Positions 45,093 to 52,812 of a stretch of DNA of 64,000 bases are shown one piece after another. The position numbers and the translations under genes are program-made. Where the stretch lies: positions 1 through 64,000 of the forward strand of contig NZ_FQVK01000011.1 of the NCBI RefSeq assembly GCF_900129345.1, read 5' to 3'. How positions within the stretch are numbered: position 1 is the first letter of the stretch; each line of letters opens with the position of its first letter. The notes under the pieces were generated by a model. That model did not search any database and was not told the DNA's origin. It saw only the letters and a program-made list of their open reading frames with translations. The stretch is from Ruegeria intermedia (GTDB lineage Bacteria > Pseudomonadota > Alphaproteobacteria > Rhodobacterales > Rhodobacteraceae).

Positions 45093-47048
45093 ATGGTCAC
45101 CAAATTGGTCTTGTGCGATTGCGCCGGAAGTCTGGCCCTGGACGGGCAGGGGATATCGGCTGCCTGCGGTGCTGAATGCAGCAGGGTTCACACGGCGCTG
45201 TGCACCACCGAACTGACCGCTGCGGCCAAGCTGCTGCAGTCGGATGACCAGATCGTCATCGCCTGTGGGCAAGAGGCCCAAGTGTTCCGCGAACTGGCCG
45301 AGGAACTGGGCGTGGATCACCCCGGCTTTGTCGATCTACGCGACCGGGCCGGCTGGTCCGAGCAGGGGCGCGCGGCGATGCCCAAGATGGCGGCGCTGGC
45401 GGCCGAGGCATTGTTGCAGCAGCCGATCACGCCCAGCGTGGATGTCATCAGCGAAGGCACCGCCTGCATCATCGGGCCGGGGGAGGTTGCGTTTGAGCTG
45501 GCCCACCGGCTGTCGGACACGATGGCGGTGACAGTGGTCGTCACCGAAGATGCGCAGCCTGACAGCCGGGCCTTTGACGTGGTGCGCGCGCGGGTCCGGT
45601 CGGTCTCGGGGGCGCTGGGCGGGTTCACCCTGCGGCTGGATGCGTTGCAGCAGATTGATCCGGCGGGGCGCGGTGCGTTTGCCTGGACCCCGCCGCGCGA
45701 CGGTGCGGTGTCGGCCTGCGATGTGCTGATCGATCTGGCGGGGGGTACGCCCTTCGTGACGGCCCCGGACAAGCGCGAAGGCTACCTGCGCGCCGATCCG
45801 CGTGATGCGGTGGCGGTTGCCCGGTTGGCCTTTGACGCGGCGCAGCTGGTCGGGACCTTCGAAAAGCCGCTGTATGTCCGGCTCGAAGAAACCCTGTGCG
45901 CCCATTCGCGGGCCGGGCAGGTGGGCTGTTCCAACTGTCTGGACATCTGCCCCACCGGGGCCATCACCCCGGTCGGAGATCACGTGGCCATCGACCCGAT
46001 GGCCTGCGCGGGCTGCGGTGAATGCGCGGCCCTGTGCCCCTCGACCGCGATCAGCTACGAGGATCCGCCGGTGGCGGCCCTGCTGGCGCGGATGCAGACC
46101 CTGGCGGCGACCTTCCGTCGGGCCGGAGGGAGCGCCCCGCGCCTGTTGGTGCATGATGCCCACGGGGCCGAGATGATCCGGCTGGCCGCGCGGTTCGGAC
46201 GCGGGCTGCCTGCCGATGTGATCCCTCTGGAACAGGGGGTGGTGTCCGGCTTTGGACATGCCGAGATGCTGGCTGCCTTGGCTCATGGCTTTGCCCGAGT
46301 CGACATCCTGCTGGCCCCGACGACCGAGCGGGATGCGTTGGAGCGCGAACTGCCGCTGGCGCTGGCAATCGCCGGCGCGGACGTCGTCGGAGTGATCGAC
46401 GAATCCGATCCCGATGCGCTGGCCGATCTGCTCTTTGCGCAGGACGTGCCGCAGCCACTGGCCCAGCCGGTTCTGCCGCTGGGCAACCGGCGCCAGATTA
46501 CGCGGTTGGCGGCGCAGGCGCTGCGCCCCGATGCGTCTCAGCCGCTGCCTCTGTCGGAACACGCACCCTATGGCGCGGTGGTGGTGGACACCGAGGCCTG
46601 CACCCTGTGCCTGAGTTGCGTGTCGCTGTGCCCGTCAGGCGCATTGATCGACAACCCCGACATGCCACAGCTGAACTTTCAACAGGATGCCTGCCTGCAA
46701 TGCGGGCTGTGCAAGACCATCTGTCCCGAAAGCGCGATCACCCTGGTGCCCGAACTGGACCTGTCCGACCGTGCGCTGTCGCCGCGTGTTCTGAACGAAG
46801 AAGAGCCCTTTGCCTGCATTGAATGCGGTGCTCTGTTCGGGGTGAAATCGACGGTCGAGCGGATCATGGAGAAGCTGGCGGGCAGCCACCCGATGTTCGC
46901 CTCGTCCGAGCAGGCGAAGATGATCCAGATGTGTGACGATTGCCGTGTGCAGGCGCAGTTCCACAGCCAGTACAACCCATTTGCCTCAAAGCCTAAGCCC
47001 AAGGTGGTCACCACCGATGACTACTTCAGCAAGCGCAAGGATCACTGA
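45093..47048 (+). CDS. multi-cluster 4Fe-4S ferredoxin-type protein
   Basis: A 651-residue protein with four [4Fe-4S] motifs: CSNCLDICPTGAI and CAGCGECAALCPSTAI in the middle, CTLCLSCVSLCPSGAL and CLQCGLCKTICPESAI near the C-terminus, plus a terminal CIECGAL...CDDC pair. The N-terminal half contains CDCAGSL and an A/G-rich Rossmann-like stretch. This type sits beside DUF3305/DUF3306 and formate dehydrogenase genes and may supply electrons during maturation. GGGGGG precedes the ATG. Divergent from DUF3305 by 252 bases. Confidence 0.86.
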   Translation: MVTKLVLCDCAGSLALDGQGISAACGAECSRVHTALCTTELTAAAKLLQSDDQIVIACGQEAQVFRELAEELGVDHPGFVDLRDRAGWSEQGRAAMPKMAALAAEALLQQPITPSVDVISEGTACIIGPGEVAFELAHRLSDTMAVTVVVTEDAQPDSRAFDVVRARVRSVSGALGGFTLRLDALQQIDPAGRGAFAWTPPRDGAVSACDVLIDLAGGTPFVTAPDKREGYLRADPRDAVAVARLAFDAAQLVGTFEKPLYVRLEETLCAHSRAGQVGCSNCLDICPTGAITPVGDHVAIDPMACAGCGECAALCPSTAISYEDPPVAALLARMQTLAATFRRAGGSAPRLLVHDAHGAEMIRLAARFGRGLPADVIPLEQGVVSGFGHAEMLAALAHGFARVDILLAPTTERDALERELPLALAIAGADVVGVIDESDPDALADLLFAQDVPQPLAQPVLPLGNRRQITRLAAQALRPDASQPLPLSEHAPYGAVVVDTEACTLCLSCVSLCPSGALIDNPDMPQLNFQQDACLQCGLCKTICPESAITLVPELDLSDRALSPRVLNEEEPFACIECGALFGVKSTVERIMEKLAGSHPMFASSEQAKMIQMCDDCRVQAQFHSQYNPFASKPKPKVVTTDDYFSKRKDH

Positions 47049-47770
47049 AGCTTGAGCGGTGCCCCCAGATCAGCCGCGCGGATGACCGAGACATAGGCGA
47101 GGATCGCCTCAAGCTCGTCCTGCGTCAGCCTCAGCGGGTGAATGGGCGGGGGGCGTTCGGGGTCGAAGGGCGCAGTGATCCCTTCGATCTGGGTAAAGGA
47201 TGGGTGTGGGTTCAGGGCAAAGAATGCCTGGAACCGGTTCGACCAGTCCGGCATCGCGCGCAGCACCGCGAAGGACGGCGTCGAGCCCAACCCGTTCATC
47301 CGGTTCTGCGGCCCGATCACATGACAGCGCCCGCAATGGGTCAGCGACAGCTTTTCGCCCAGCACCGCATCGCCTTCGATGGCATCCGACTCGGGCGCAG
47401 CAACCGTTTCGAAACTGGCCGAGAACGGGTCGCCCTCGGCCGGTGCAAAGCTTTCGACGGTGCGCTTGCCCACGTCGGACAACAGCCAGTCTTGAAAGCG
47501 GGCCTGCCGCGGGTCGTCCTGAATGCGCAGGTGATAGATGTCGCCGCCGCGCTGAAACACCGGCTGTCCCGGTGGCCCGCCCGCCAGAACCATCGCGCCC
47601 GCATCATCCGCGACAACGCGGATTCCGGTCTTGAGCGAGAAGCGCGGAAGAATATGTTTCAAAAGACCCGAGCGTGCGACATCGTCCGGCGCGGCCAGAC
47701 CAATCTCCTCCTGCGACCAAGAGGGGCTGGCGAAGAGCGTCAGGCTCAGGCACAAAAGAACAAAGCGCAT
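47042..47770 (-). CDS. cytochrome c with contracted TupA-like N-terminal segment
   Basis: A 242-residue exported protein (leader RFVLLCLSLTLFASPSWSQ). Residues 34-52 (SGLLKHILPRFSLKTGIRV) match TupA residues 38-56 at 12 of 19 positions, and QARFQDWLLSDVGKRTVESF (89-108) resembles the TupA C-terminal end RFIDWLTGPDGQAAIASY. The TupA middle is missing. A class I cytochrome c follows: haem CGRCH (146-150) and a helical end EAILAYVSVIRA. Convergent overlap of 7 bases with the ferredoxin gene. Function unknown. Confidence 0.78.
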   Translation of the reverse strand: MRFVLLCLSLTLFASPSWSQEEIGLAAPDDVARSGLLKHILPRFSLKTGIRVVADDAGAMVLAGGPPGQPVFQRGGDIYHLRIQDDPRQARFQDWLLSDVGKRTVESFAPAEGDPFSASFETVAAPESDAIEGDAVLGEKLSLTHCGRCHVIGPQNRMNGLGSTPSFAVLRAMPDWSNRFQAFFALNPHPSFTQIEGITAPFDPERPPPIHPLRLTQDELEAILAYVSVIRAADLGAPLKLQ

Positions 47771-47833
47771 GGCCCAGCCTAACGGCGACAGGGCGAATGC
47801 GTCAAATGAACGAACAAGACGGAGACAACGGCG

Positions 47834-48031
47834 ATGAGCGGCGATTACAACATGTCGATGCGCAAATTCCTCAAACAGGTTGGCGTGACCAGCCAGCAGG
47901 CCATCGAAGACGCGCTGCGCAAGGCGGGCGATCCGACGGGCAAAAGCTTTGAGGCCAAGATGGTCCTGACGATCGACGGTCTGGATGTCGAACACGTGGT
48001 GACCGGCCAGATCAAGGATGGCGACGCATGA
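47834..48031 (+). CDS. DUF6494 small protein
   Basis: A 65-residue protein (MRKFLKQVGVTSQQAIEDAL, then MVLTIDGLDVEHVVTGQI). It matches the DUF6494 pattern; no function is known. It is first in a tight operon with mrp, its TGA overlapping the mrp start. GGAG lies before the ATG. Confidence 0.75.
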   Translation: MSGDYNMSMRKFLKQVGVTSQQAIEDALRKAGDPTGKSFEAKMVLTIDGLDVEHVVTGQIKDGDA

Positions 48032-49089
48032 GCATCCGCGACGCGGTTCTGGCGAACCTGAAGAAGATCACCGACCCGGTTTCGGGGCAGGACATCGTCA
48101 GCGCGGGCGTGGTCCGCGCGCTGAATGTCGAGGGCGACACCGTGCGCTTCGTTCTCGAGATCGACCCCAGGAATGCCGACAAGATGGAGCCGGTGCGCGC
48201 CACTGCCGAAAAGGCGGCGCAGATGGTCGACGGGGTGGCTAAGGTCTCGGCCCTGCTGACAGCGCATTCCGACAAGGCGCCGCCGGATTTAAAACCCAAG
48301 CCCAAGCCCTCGCAGACCGGGCCGCAGGCGGTGCCGGGGGTCGACCGGATCATCGCCGTGGCCTCGGGCAAGGGCGGGGTCGGAAAGTCGACCGTTTCGG
48401 CCAACTTGGCCTGTGCGCTCGCGGCCGAGGGGCGACGGGTCGGCCTTCTGGATGCCGATGTGTACGGCCCATCGCAGCCGCGCATGCTGGGCGTGTCCGG
48501 TCGACCCGCCAGCCCCGATGGCAAAACCATCCTGCCGCTGCGCAATCACGGCGTCACCATGATGTCGATGGGGTTGATGACCAACGAAGGTCAAGCGGTG
48601 GTCTGGCGTGGGCCTATGCTGATGGGCGCGCTGCAGCAGATGATGAACCAGGTGCAGTGGGGCGCGCTGGACGTGTTGATCGTCGACCTGCCGCCCGGCA
48701 CCGGTGACGTGCAACTGACGCTGAGCCAGAAGTTCAAGGTGGATGGGGCCATCGTAGTCTCGACCCCGCAGGACGTGGCCCTGATTGACGCGCGCAAGGG
48801 CATCGACATGTTCCGCCAGTTGAAAACGCCGATCGTCGGCATGATCGAGAACATGTCCACGCATATCTGCTCGAACTGCGGGCACGAGGAACATGTGTTC
48901 GGTCATGGAGGCGTCGCCGCCGAAGCTGCCGAACTGGGTGTGCCGTTGCTGGGAGAAATCCCGCTGCATCTGGATATCCGCGTGGCCGCCGATGGCGGGG
49001 CGCCGATCGTGGTCAGCAAACCCGACAGCCCGCAGGCCGAGGCCTTCCGCAAGATCGCCCGCGATCTGATCGCCGCGGGCAAGGCATGA
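48028..49089 (+). CDS. mrp: Mrp/ApbC iron-sulfur cluster carrier
   Basis: A 353-residue P-loop ATPase. N-terminal MIP18/DUF59 domain (about 1-85), a linker, then deviant Walker A ASGKGGVGKSTVSANLA, DLPPGTGDVQLTLSQ and the cluster-binding CSNCGH (CxxC) near residue 280. It carries [4Fe-4S] clusters to apo-proteins. Overlaps both neighbours by 4 bases (ATGA). Its location in the formate dehydrogenase region suggests that FdhA/FdhB or the ferredoxin are clients; this is inference. Confidence 0.92.
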   Translation: MSIRDAVLANLKKITDPVSGQDIVSAGVVRALNVEGDTVRFVLEIDPRNADKMEPVRATAEKAAQMVDGVAKVSALLTAHSDKAPPDLKPKPKPSQTGPQAVPGVDRIIAVASGKGGVGKSTVSANLACALAAEGRRVGLLDADVYGPSQPRMLGVSGRPASPDGKTILPLRNHGVTMMSMGLMTNEGQAVVWRGPMLMGALQQMMNQVQWGALDVLIVDLPPGTGDVQLTLSQKFKVDGAIVVSTPQDVALIDARKGIDMFRQLKTPIVGMIENMSTHICSNCGHEEHVFGHGGVAAEAAELGVPLLGEIPLHLDIRVAADGGAPIVVSKPDSPQAEAFRKIARDLIAAGKA

Positions 49090-49784
49090 CGCAGCCGGTC
49101 TTTCCCCCGTTGCTGTCCGGGCACCCGGTGCAGGGTGGGGAAGACCCGTTCGACCATGCGCAGGCCATGGCGGCGCTGGGCTGCGATGCGGGCAGCGTCG
49201 TCTACAACATCCAGGCGGATCGCCTGCGCGCGGCCATCGTCTTTGCGCCCGAGGTGCCACTGCAGGACGCCATGACCATGCTGCCGCTGTGCACCGTCGG
49301 GTTCCAGAACGCGCTGGGCGCGCTGGCTCCGCCCGAGGTGGCGGTGCATCTGGGCTGGGATGGTCCGATTTTCGTCAACGGGGCCCGGTGCGGCCGGTTT
49401 CGTGTGGCCGCGTCGACCTCGGATCCGGAAACCGAGCCCGACTGGCTGGTCGTCGGCTGGGAACTGGCCTTGCTGCAAACCGGGGACGAGCCCGGCAAGT
49501 CGCCCGATGTGACGGCCCTGTATGACGAAGGCTGCGCGGACGTGTCCCCGGTGCAGCTGGTCGAAAGCTGGTCGCGCCACATGCTGACCTGGCTGAACCG
49601 CTGGTCCGAGGATGGCAACGCACCCCTGCACGGGGAATGGATGGGCTTGCTGCAGGGGGTGGGAGAGCCCTATGGTGATCGCGGCGTGTTTCTCGGGGCC
49701 GATGAGCGGTTCGGCATGCTGTTGCGGAACGGGGCGGACACGCAGATCGTTCCCTTGACCCATCTGCTGGAGGACGCCCATTGA
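49086..49784 (+). CDS. biotin/lipoate ligase-like protein with DUF4444
   Basis: A 232-residue protein with a lipoate/biotin ligase-like fold: AALGCDAGSVVYNIQADRLR, LGWDGPIFVNGARCGRFRVA and WLVVGWELALL. The C-terminal GEWMGLLQGVGEPYGDRGVF fits the DUF4444 tail. The usual GRGR biotin-AMP loop is not seen, so ligase activity is doubtful. Overlaps mrp and the next gene by 4 bases each. Confidence 0.75.
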   Translation: MTQPVFPPLLSGHPVQGGEDPFDHAQAMAALGCDAGSVVYNIQADRLRAAIVFAPEVPLQDAMTMLPLCTVGFQNALGALAPPEVAVHLGWDGPIFVNGARCGRFRVAASTSDPETEPDWLVVGWELALLQTGDEPGKSPDVTALYDEGCADVSPVQLVESWSRHMLTWLNRWSEDGNAPLHGEWMGLLQGVGEPYGDRGVFLGADERFGMLLRNGADTQIVPLTHLLEDAH

Positions 49785-50260
49785 ACCTGGCCCGCGCCAT
49801 CCATTTCGACGAAAGCGACCTGAACGTCTTCCACTCTCCAGCCCGAACGGGCGAGTGGTGCATCTCGGGCGGGTTCGAGTTTTCGAACTGGGGCGAGGCC
49901 GACCTGGCCGGCAAGGCGCGCCAGGCCTTTGCCAATGGGTGGCTGGGGCTTGAAACCTTCGGGCGCGTGACCTTCGTGGCGGTGACGCAGATCGAACCGG
50001 CCGAGATGGAGCGGCTGGCCACTAACCTGGCCGAGCATTTCGTGCGCCTTTACGGCGCGCCCTCGGTCGAGGTGGCGCTGGACGTGGCCCGGGCCGAGCT
50101 GGCCCATATGTCCGAGATGTGCGACGATCATCCCCCCAACACCCTGCTGACCGTCGCCCGCAGCCTGACCGAGTCCGGCGTTCACGAGGCTTTTCGCGTG
50201 ATCACGCCGCAAGAGGCCGAGTTGGAGGCCTTTGCCGTCCACGGGTCATTGGACGAGTGA
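49781..50260 (+). CDS. DUF6505 protein
   Basis: A 159-residue soluble protein (NLARAIHFDESDLNVFHSPA, ANGWLGLETFGRVTFVAVTQ). Matches the alphaproteobacterial DUF6505 pattern; no catalytic motif. It starts with TTG at 49781 overlapping the previous stop, with GGAGG seven bases upstream. End of the four-gene operon. Confidence 0.75.
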   Translation: MNLARAIHFDESDLNVFHSPARTGEWCISGGFEFSNWGEADLAGKARQAFANGWLGLETFGRVTFVAVTQIEPAEMERLATNLAEHFVRLYGAPSVEVALDVARAELAHMSEMCDDHPPNTLLTVARSLTESGVHEAFRVITPQEAELEAFAVHGSLDE

Positions 50261-50761
50261 TTACAAGAGGTCGGCAAAACCGCCGAACTGTCCGCGCTTG
50301 AAGATCAAGCCCTTGCCGGTGCGGTACATGACCTGTTCGACCTCTCCCACGAGAATCAGATGATCCCCGGCCTCGTGGCGGGCAGACAATGTGCAGTCAA
50401 ATCGGGCCAGACACTGGCTCAGCTGCGGCCGACCCTTGTGATCCGGGGACCAGTCTGCATGCGAGAAATCGAGGCCATTGCAGGCAAAACGAAGGGCCAG
50501 ATCCTGCTGATCCTCGGCCATGACATGGATTGCGTAGTGTTGCGCCGCTTGAAAGGCCCGGTAACGGTTCGATTCTTTTGCCAGACACCACAGGACCAAT
50601 GGTGGATCCAGCGACACTGATGCAAACGAGTTGACGGTGATGGCCGACGGCCCGTTCGGGGTGTTGGTCGTGACGACCGTCACACCAGTGCCAAAGCACC
50701 CCAAGGCCTCGCGGAAGGCCATGCTTTGATCGGGTCCGGGTTTGAATGTTCTTTCGGTCAT
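50261..50761 (-). CDS. flavin reductase family protein
   Basis: A 166-residue flavin-binding protein: MAFREALGCFGTGVTVVTTN and SAITVNSFASVSLDPPLVLW with the closing GDHLILVGEVEQ are typical of FMN-dependent flavin reductases (HpaC/DIM6 type). These supply reduced flavin to a partner monooxygenase, but no such partner is adjacent. Start at 50761 (MTERTFKPG) is chosen, with a weak ACGAG upstream; a 12-codon longer version has no site. It abuts DUF6505 convergently. Confidence 0.83.
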   Translation of the reverse strand: MTERTFKPGPDQSMAFREALGCFGTGVTVVTTNTPNGPSAITVNSFASVSLDPPLVLWCLAKESNRYRAFQAAQHYAIHVMAEDQQDLALRFACNGLDFSHADWSPDHKGRPQLSQCLARFDCTLSARHEAGDHLILVGEVEQVMYRTGKGLIFKRGQFGGFADLL

Positions 50762-50847
50762 CGCGCGCTCGTTTGGTGGCCGGGCACGGGGTGCCATGCC
50801 ACGGCGAATTTGTCCACGAAAAGCTGTCTCGCGTTCGACAGGTCGGG

Positions 50848-52260
50848 TCAGTTCAGGTCTTCCAGCAGCCGACCGTGCTTGCGGGTTTCCGCGATCACGT
50901 CCCCGAAGGTCCGCATGCCGCGCGCGGCCAGCATCGGCAGCATGCGCACCAACGCTTCAGCGGTCGCAACCGCATCCCCCAAGGCCGTATGACGGAGCGT
51001 CTCGGGGATTTCCACGCCAAGCCTTTCGCACAATGCGTCGAGCGTATGGGTTTCGCTGGCGCCGAACAGAACCGCCGACAGCAGAACCGTGTCAAGAATC
51101 GGGTGATCCCACTCGACCTGCATCCGCTTGGCGTGACGGCGCAGAAACGCCATGTCGAAGGGGGCGTTGTGCGCAACGATCACCGCGTCGCGGGCAAAAT
51201 GGTGGAACTTGCGGCCGGCGGTCACGATATCTGGCGCGTCCTGCACCATGTGGTCACTGACCTTGTGAACCTTGGTCGAAGCGGGTGGGATCGGAATGCC
51301 CGGATTGACCAGCGTGTCGAACTGCTCGCCCTCGACGATGCGCCCCTTGACGACACGGACGGCGCCGATCTGCACGATCTCGTCCTTGTGCGGCAGCAAC
51401 CCGGTGGTTTCGGTGTCGAAGACCACAAAGCACAGTTGCGACAGGGGGCGGTTTTCAAAGGCCTCGTCGCCGGGGGTGTCCAGAAGGTCGAAATCATAGA
51501 CCAGAGGGCGCGCGGCCTCGGGCGGGATGCGGGCGACGCTGTCCTCGAAGATCAGCATGTAGCCCGGCGCGTCGCCCAGCGGCTTCATGCGTGCGGTATA
51601 GGTCTGCCGCCCGTCCACGCTGGCCAGGGTGCAATAGACATCCATGCCGGCTTTCGCCAGCTTCTCGTAGGCGTCCAGCAAGGGTTTCCGCTCGAGATAG
51701 TCGAACAGCGAGGCGTTCAGGCGGGGATGGGCAATCTGCGCCAGAACCTCGGCGGCCTGCGCATCATACAGAACGATCTGGTGGTTTGGCCCCGCGAGCA
51801 GCATCGCGACAGGGATCTCGGACAAAAGCTCGGTCAGACGTTCCTTCTCTGACGCGAGATGCGCGGTTTCAGCAGCCACAGCCTCGGCCGTGGACAGGGC
51901 GGTGCTGGCCAGTCGTTCGGCAAGGCTGGCGGCGGCGGGGGCCAGATCACCCAAATAGCGTGCCGCCTGCAGGTCGAGATCGGTATCCACTCCCGCATGT
52001 GCACGTGCGCGCAGCTGCGCCGACAGGCGTTCGATCGGTTTGGCCACGTTGTCGTCGAACAGCAGCCAGACACCGGCGACCAGCCCCAGAAAGCCAAACG
52101 AGATCAGCAGGCCGCTGAACACGAAGGCGCTGGCCATGTCCGCGGTGTCGGCCCGGCGCAGCCCCAGCCACAGGGCGATCACGGTGATGGCGATGCCTCC
52201 CGCGGCAAGCAGGCAGAAGAACAGAAAAATTCTCAGGCGCAGGCTCAGGCGGGTCAGCAT
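50848..52260 (-). CDS. membrane-anchored DEDDh 3'-5' exonuclease
   Basis: A 470-residue protein. Two membrane helices (11-33 and 42-66) are followed by a HAMP-like segment, a coiled stretch, a PAS-like domain (LSEIPVAMLLAGPNHQIVLYDAQAAEV), and a C-terminal DnaQ-like exonuclease: FDTETTG, HNAPFDMAFLRRH and HTALGDAVATAEAL give the DEDDh residues. Part of a leftward run with the DUF294 gene and acetate symporter, a neighbourhood I recall from acetate-use loci elsewhere. Substrate unknown. Confidence 0.85.
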   Translation of the reverse strand: MLTRLSLRLRIFLFFCLLAAGGIAITVIALWLGLRRADTADMASAFVFSGLLISFGFLGLVAGVWLLFDDNVAKPIERLSAQLRARAHAGVDTDLDLQAARYLGDLAPAAASLAERLASTALSTAEAVAAETAHLASEKERLTELLSEIPVAMLLAGPNHQIVLYDAQAAEVLAQIAHPRLNASLFDYLERKPLLDAYEKLAKAGMDVYCTLASVDGRQTYTARMKPLGDAPGYMLIFEDSVARIPPEAARPLVYDFDLLDTPGDEAFENRPLSQLCFVVFDTETTGLLPHKDEIVQIGAVRVVKGRIVEGEQFDTLVNPGIPIPPASTKVHKVSDHMVQDAPDIVTAGRKFHHFARDAVIVAHNAPFDMAFLRRHAKRMQVEWDHPILDTVLLSAVLFGASETHTLDALCERLGVEIPETLRHTALGDAVATAEALVRMLPMLAARGMRTFGDVIAETRKHGRLLEDLN

Positions 52261-52262
52261 GG

Positions 52263-52781
52263 TCAGGCTCCGCAGGTGGCAGACACGACGGGATCATCCG
52301 GGCCAACGGGCACCCAATCGGCACCGACCAGACGCCCGTCATCCGAGAACTCGGCCCCATCCGCCAGACTTGCCCGGCTGTGCTCGGCGCAGTTCACCGC
52401 GATTGGCATCTTGGATACCGGCGCCCAGCGGCCAAAGAAGTACAGGTCGATCAGGCGCTGATCCGGCACCTGCGCATTGGTCCGCAGCGAGGCCGTATCG
52501 ACGGCCGCAAACCGGTCGACATAGGGCACCGCATAGGTCCAGGGGCGATAGAGCGCGCGGCTTTCGACCTCTTGCACGACGGTCAGGCCCTCGGGCAGGG
52601 CGTCACGGGTGCGGTCGTACCAGGAATACTCGCTGATGATCGTGACCGCGATCATGCCCAAACCGGCCGCAACCGGAGCCGACCATTTCGGCAGGCGGCC
52701 ACCGGTCAGCCGGTTCAGCCCCATCACGAGGCCCGCGATGGCAAAACCCGCGAAAATCGTGCCGATCAGCTCAAGAAACAT
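52263..52781 (-). CDS. membrane protein of unknown function
   Basis: A 172-residue protein with two N-terminal helices (LIGTIFAGFAIAGLVMGL and SAPVAAGLGMIAVTIISEY) and a periplasmic part containing two cysteines (VNCAEHS and the terminal TCGA), which could form a disulfide. No family recognised. It lies two bases before the exonuclease start and is surely co-translated with it. Confidence 0.7.
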   Translation of the reverse strand: MFLELIGTIFAGFAIAGLVMGLNRLTGGRLPKWSAPVAAGLGMIAVTIISEYSWYDRTRDALPEGLTVVQEVESRALYRPWTYAVPYVDRFAAVDTASLRTNAQVPDQRLIDLYFFGRWAPVSKMPIAVNCAEHSRASLADGAEFSDDGRLVGADWVPVGPDDPVVSATCGA

Positions 52782-52812
52782 CTTCCTCTTCCGTTCTTCC
52801 TGGCCTGGGTCT

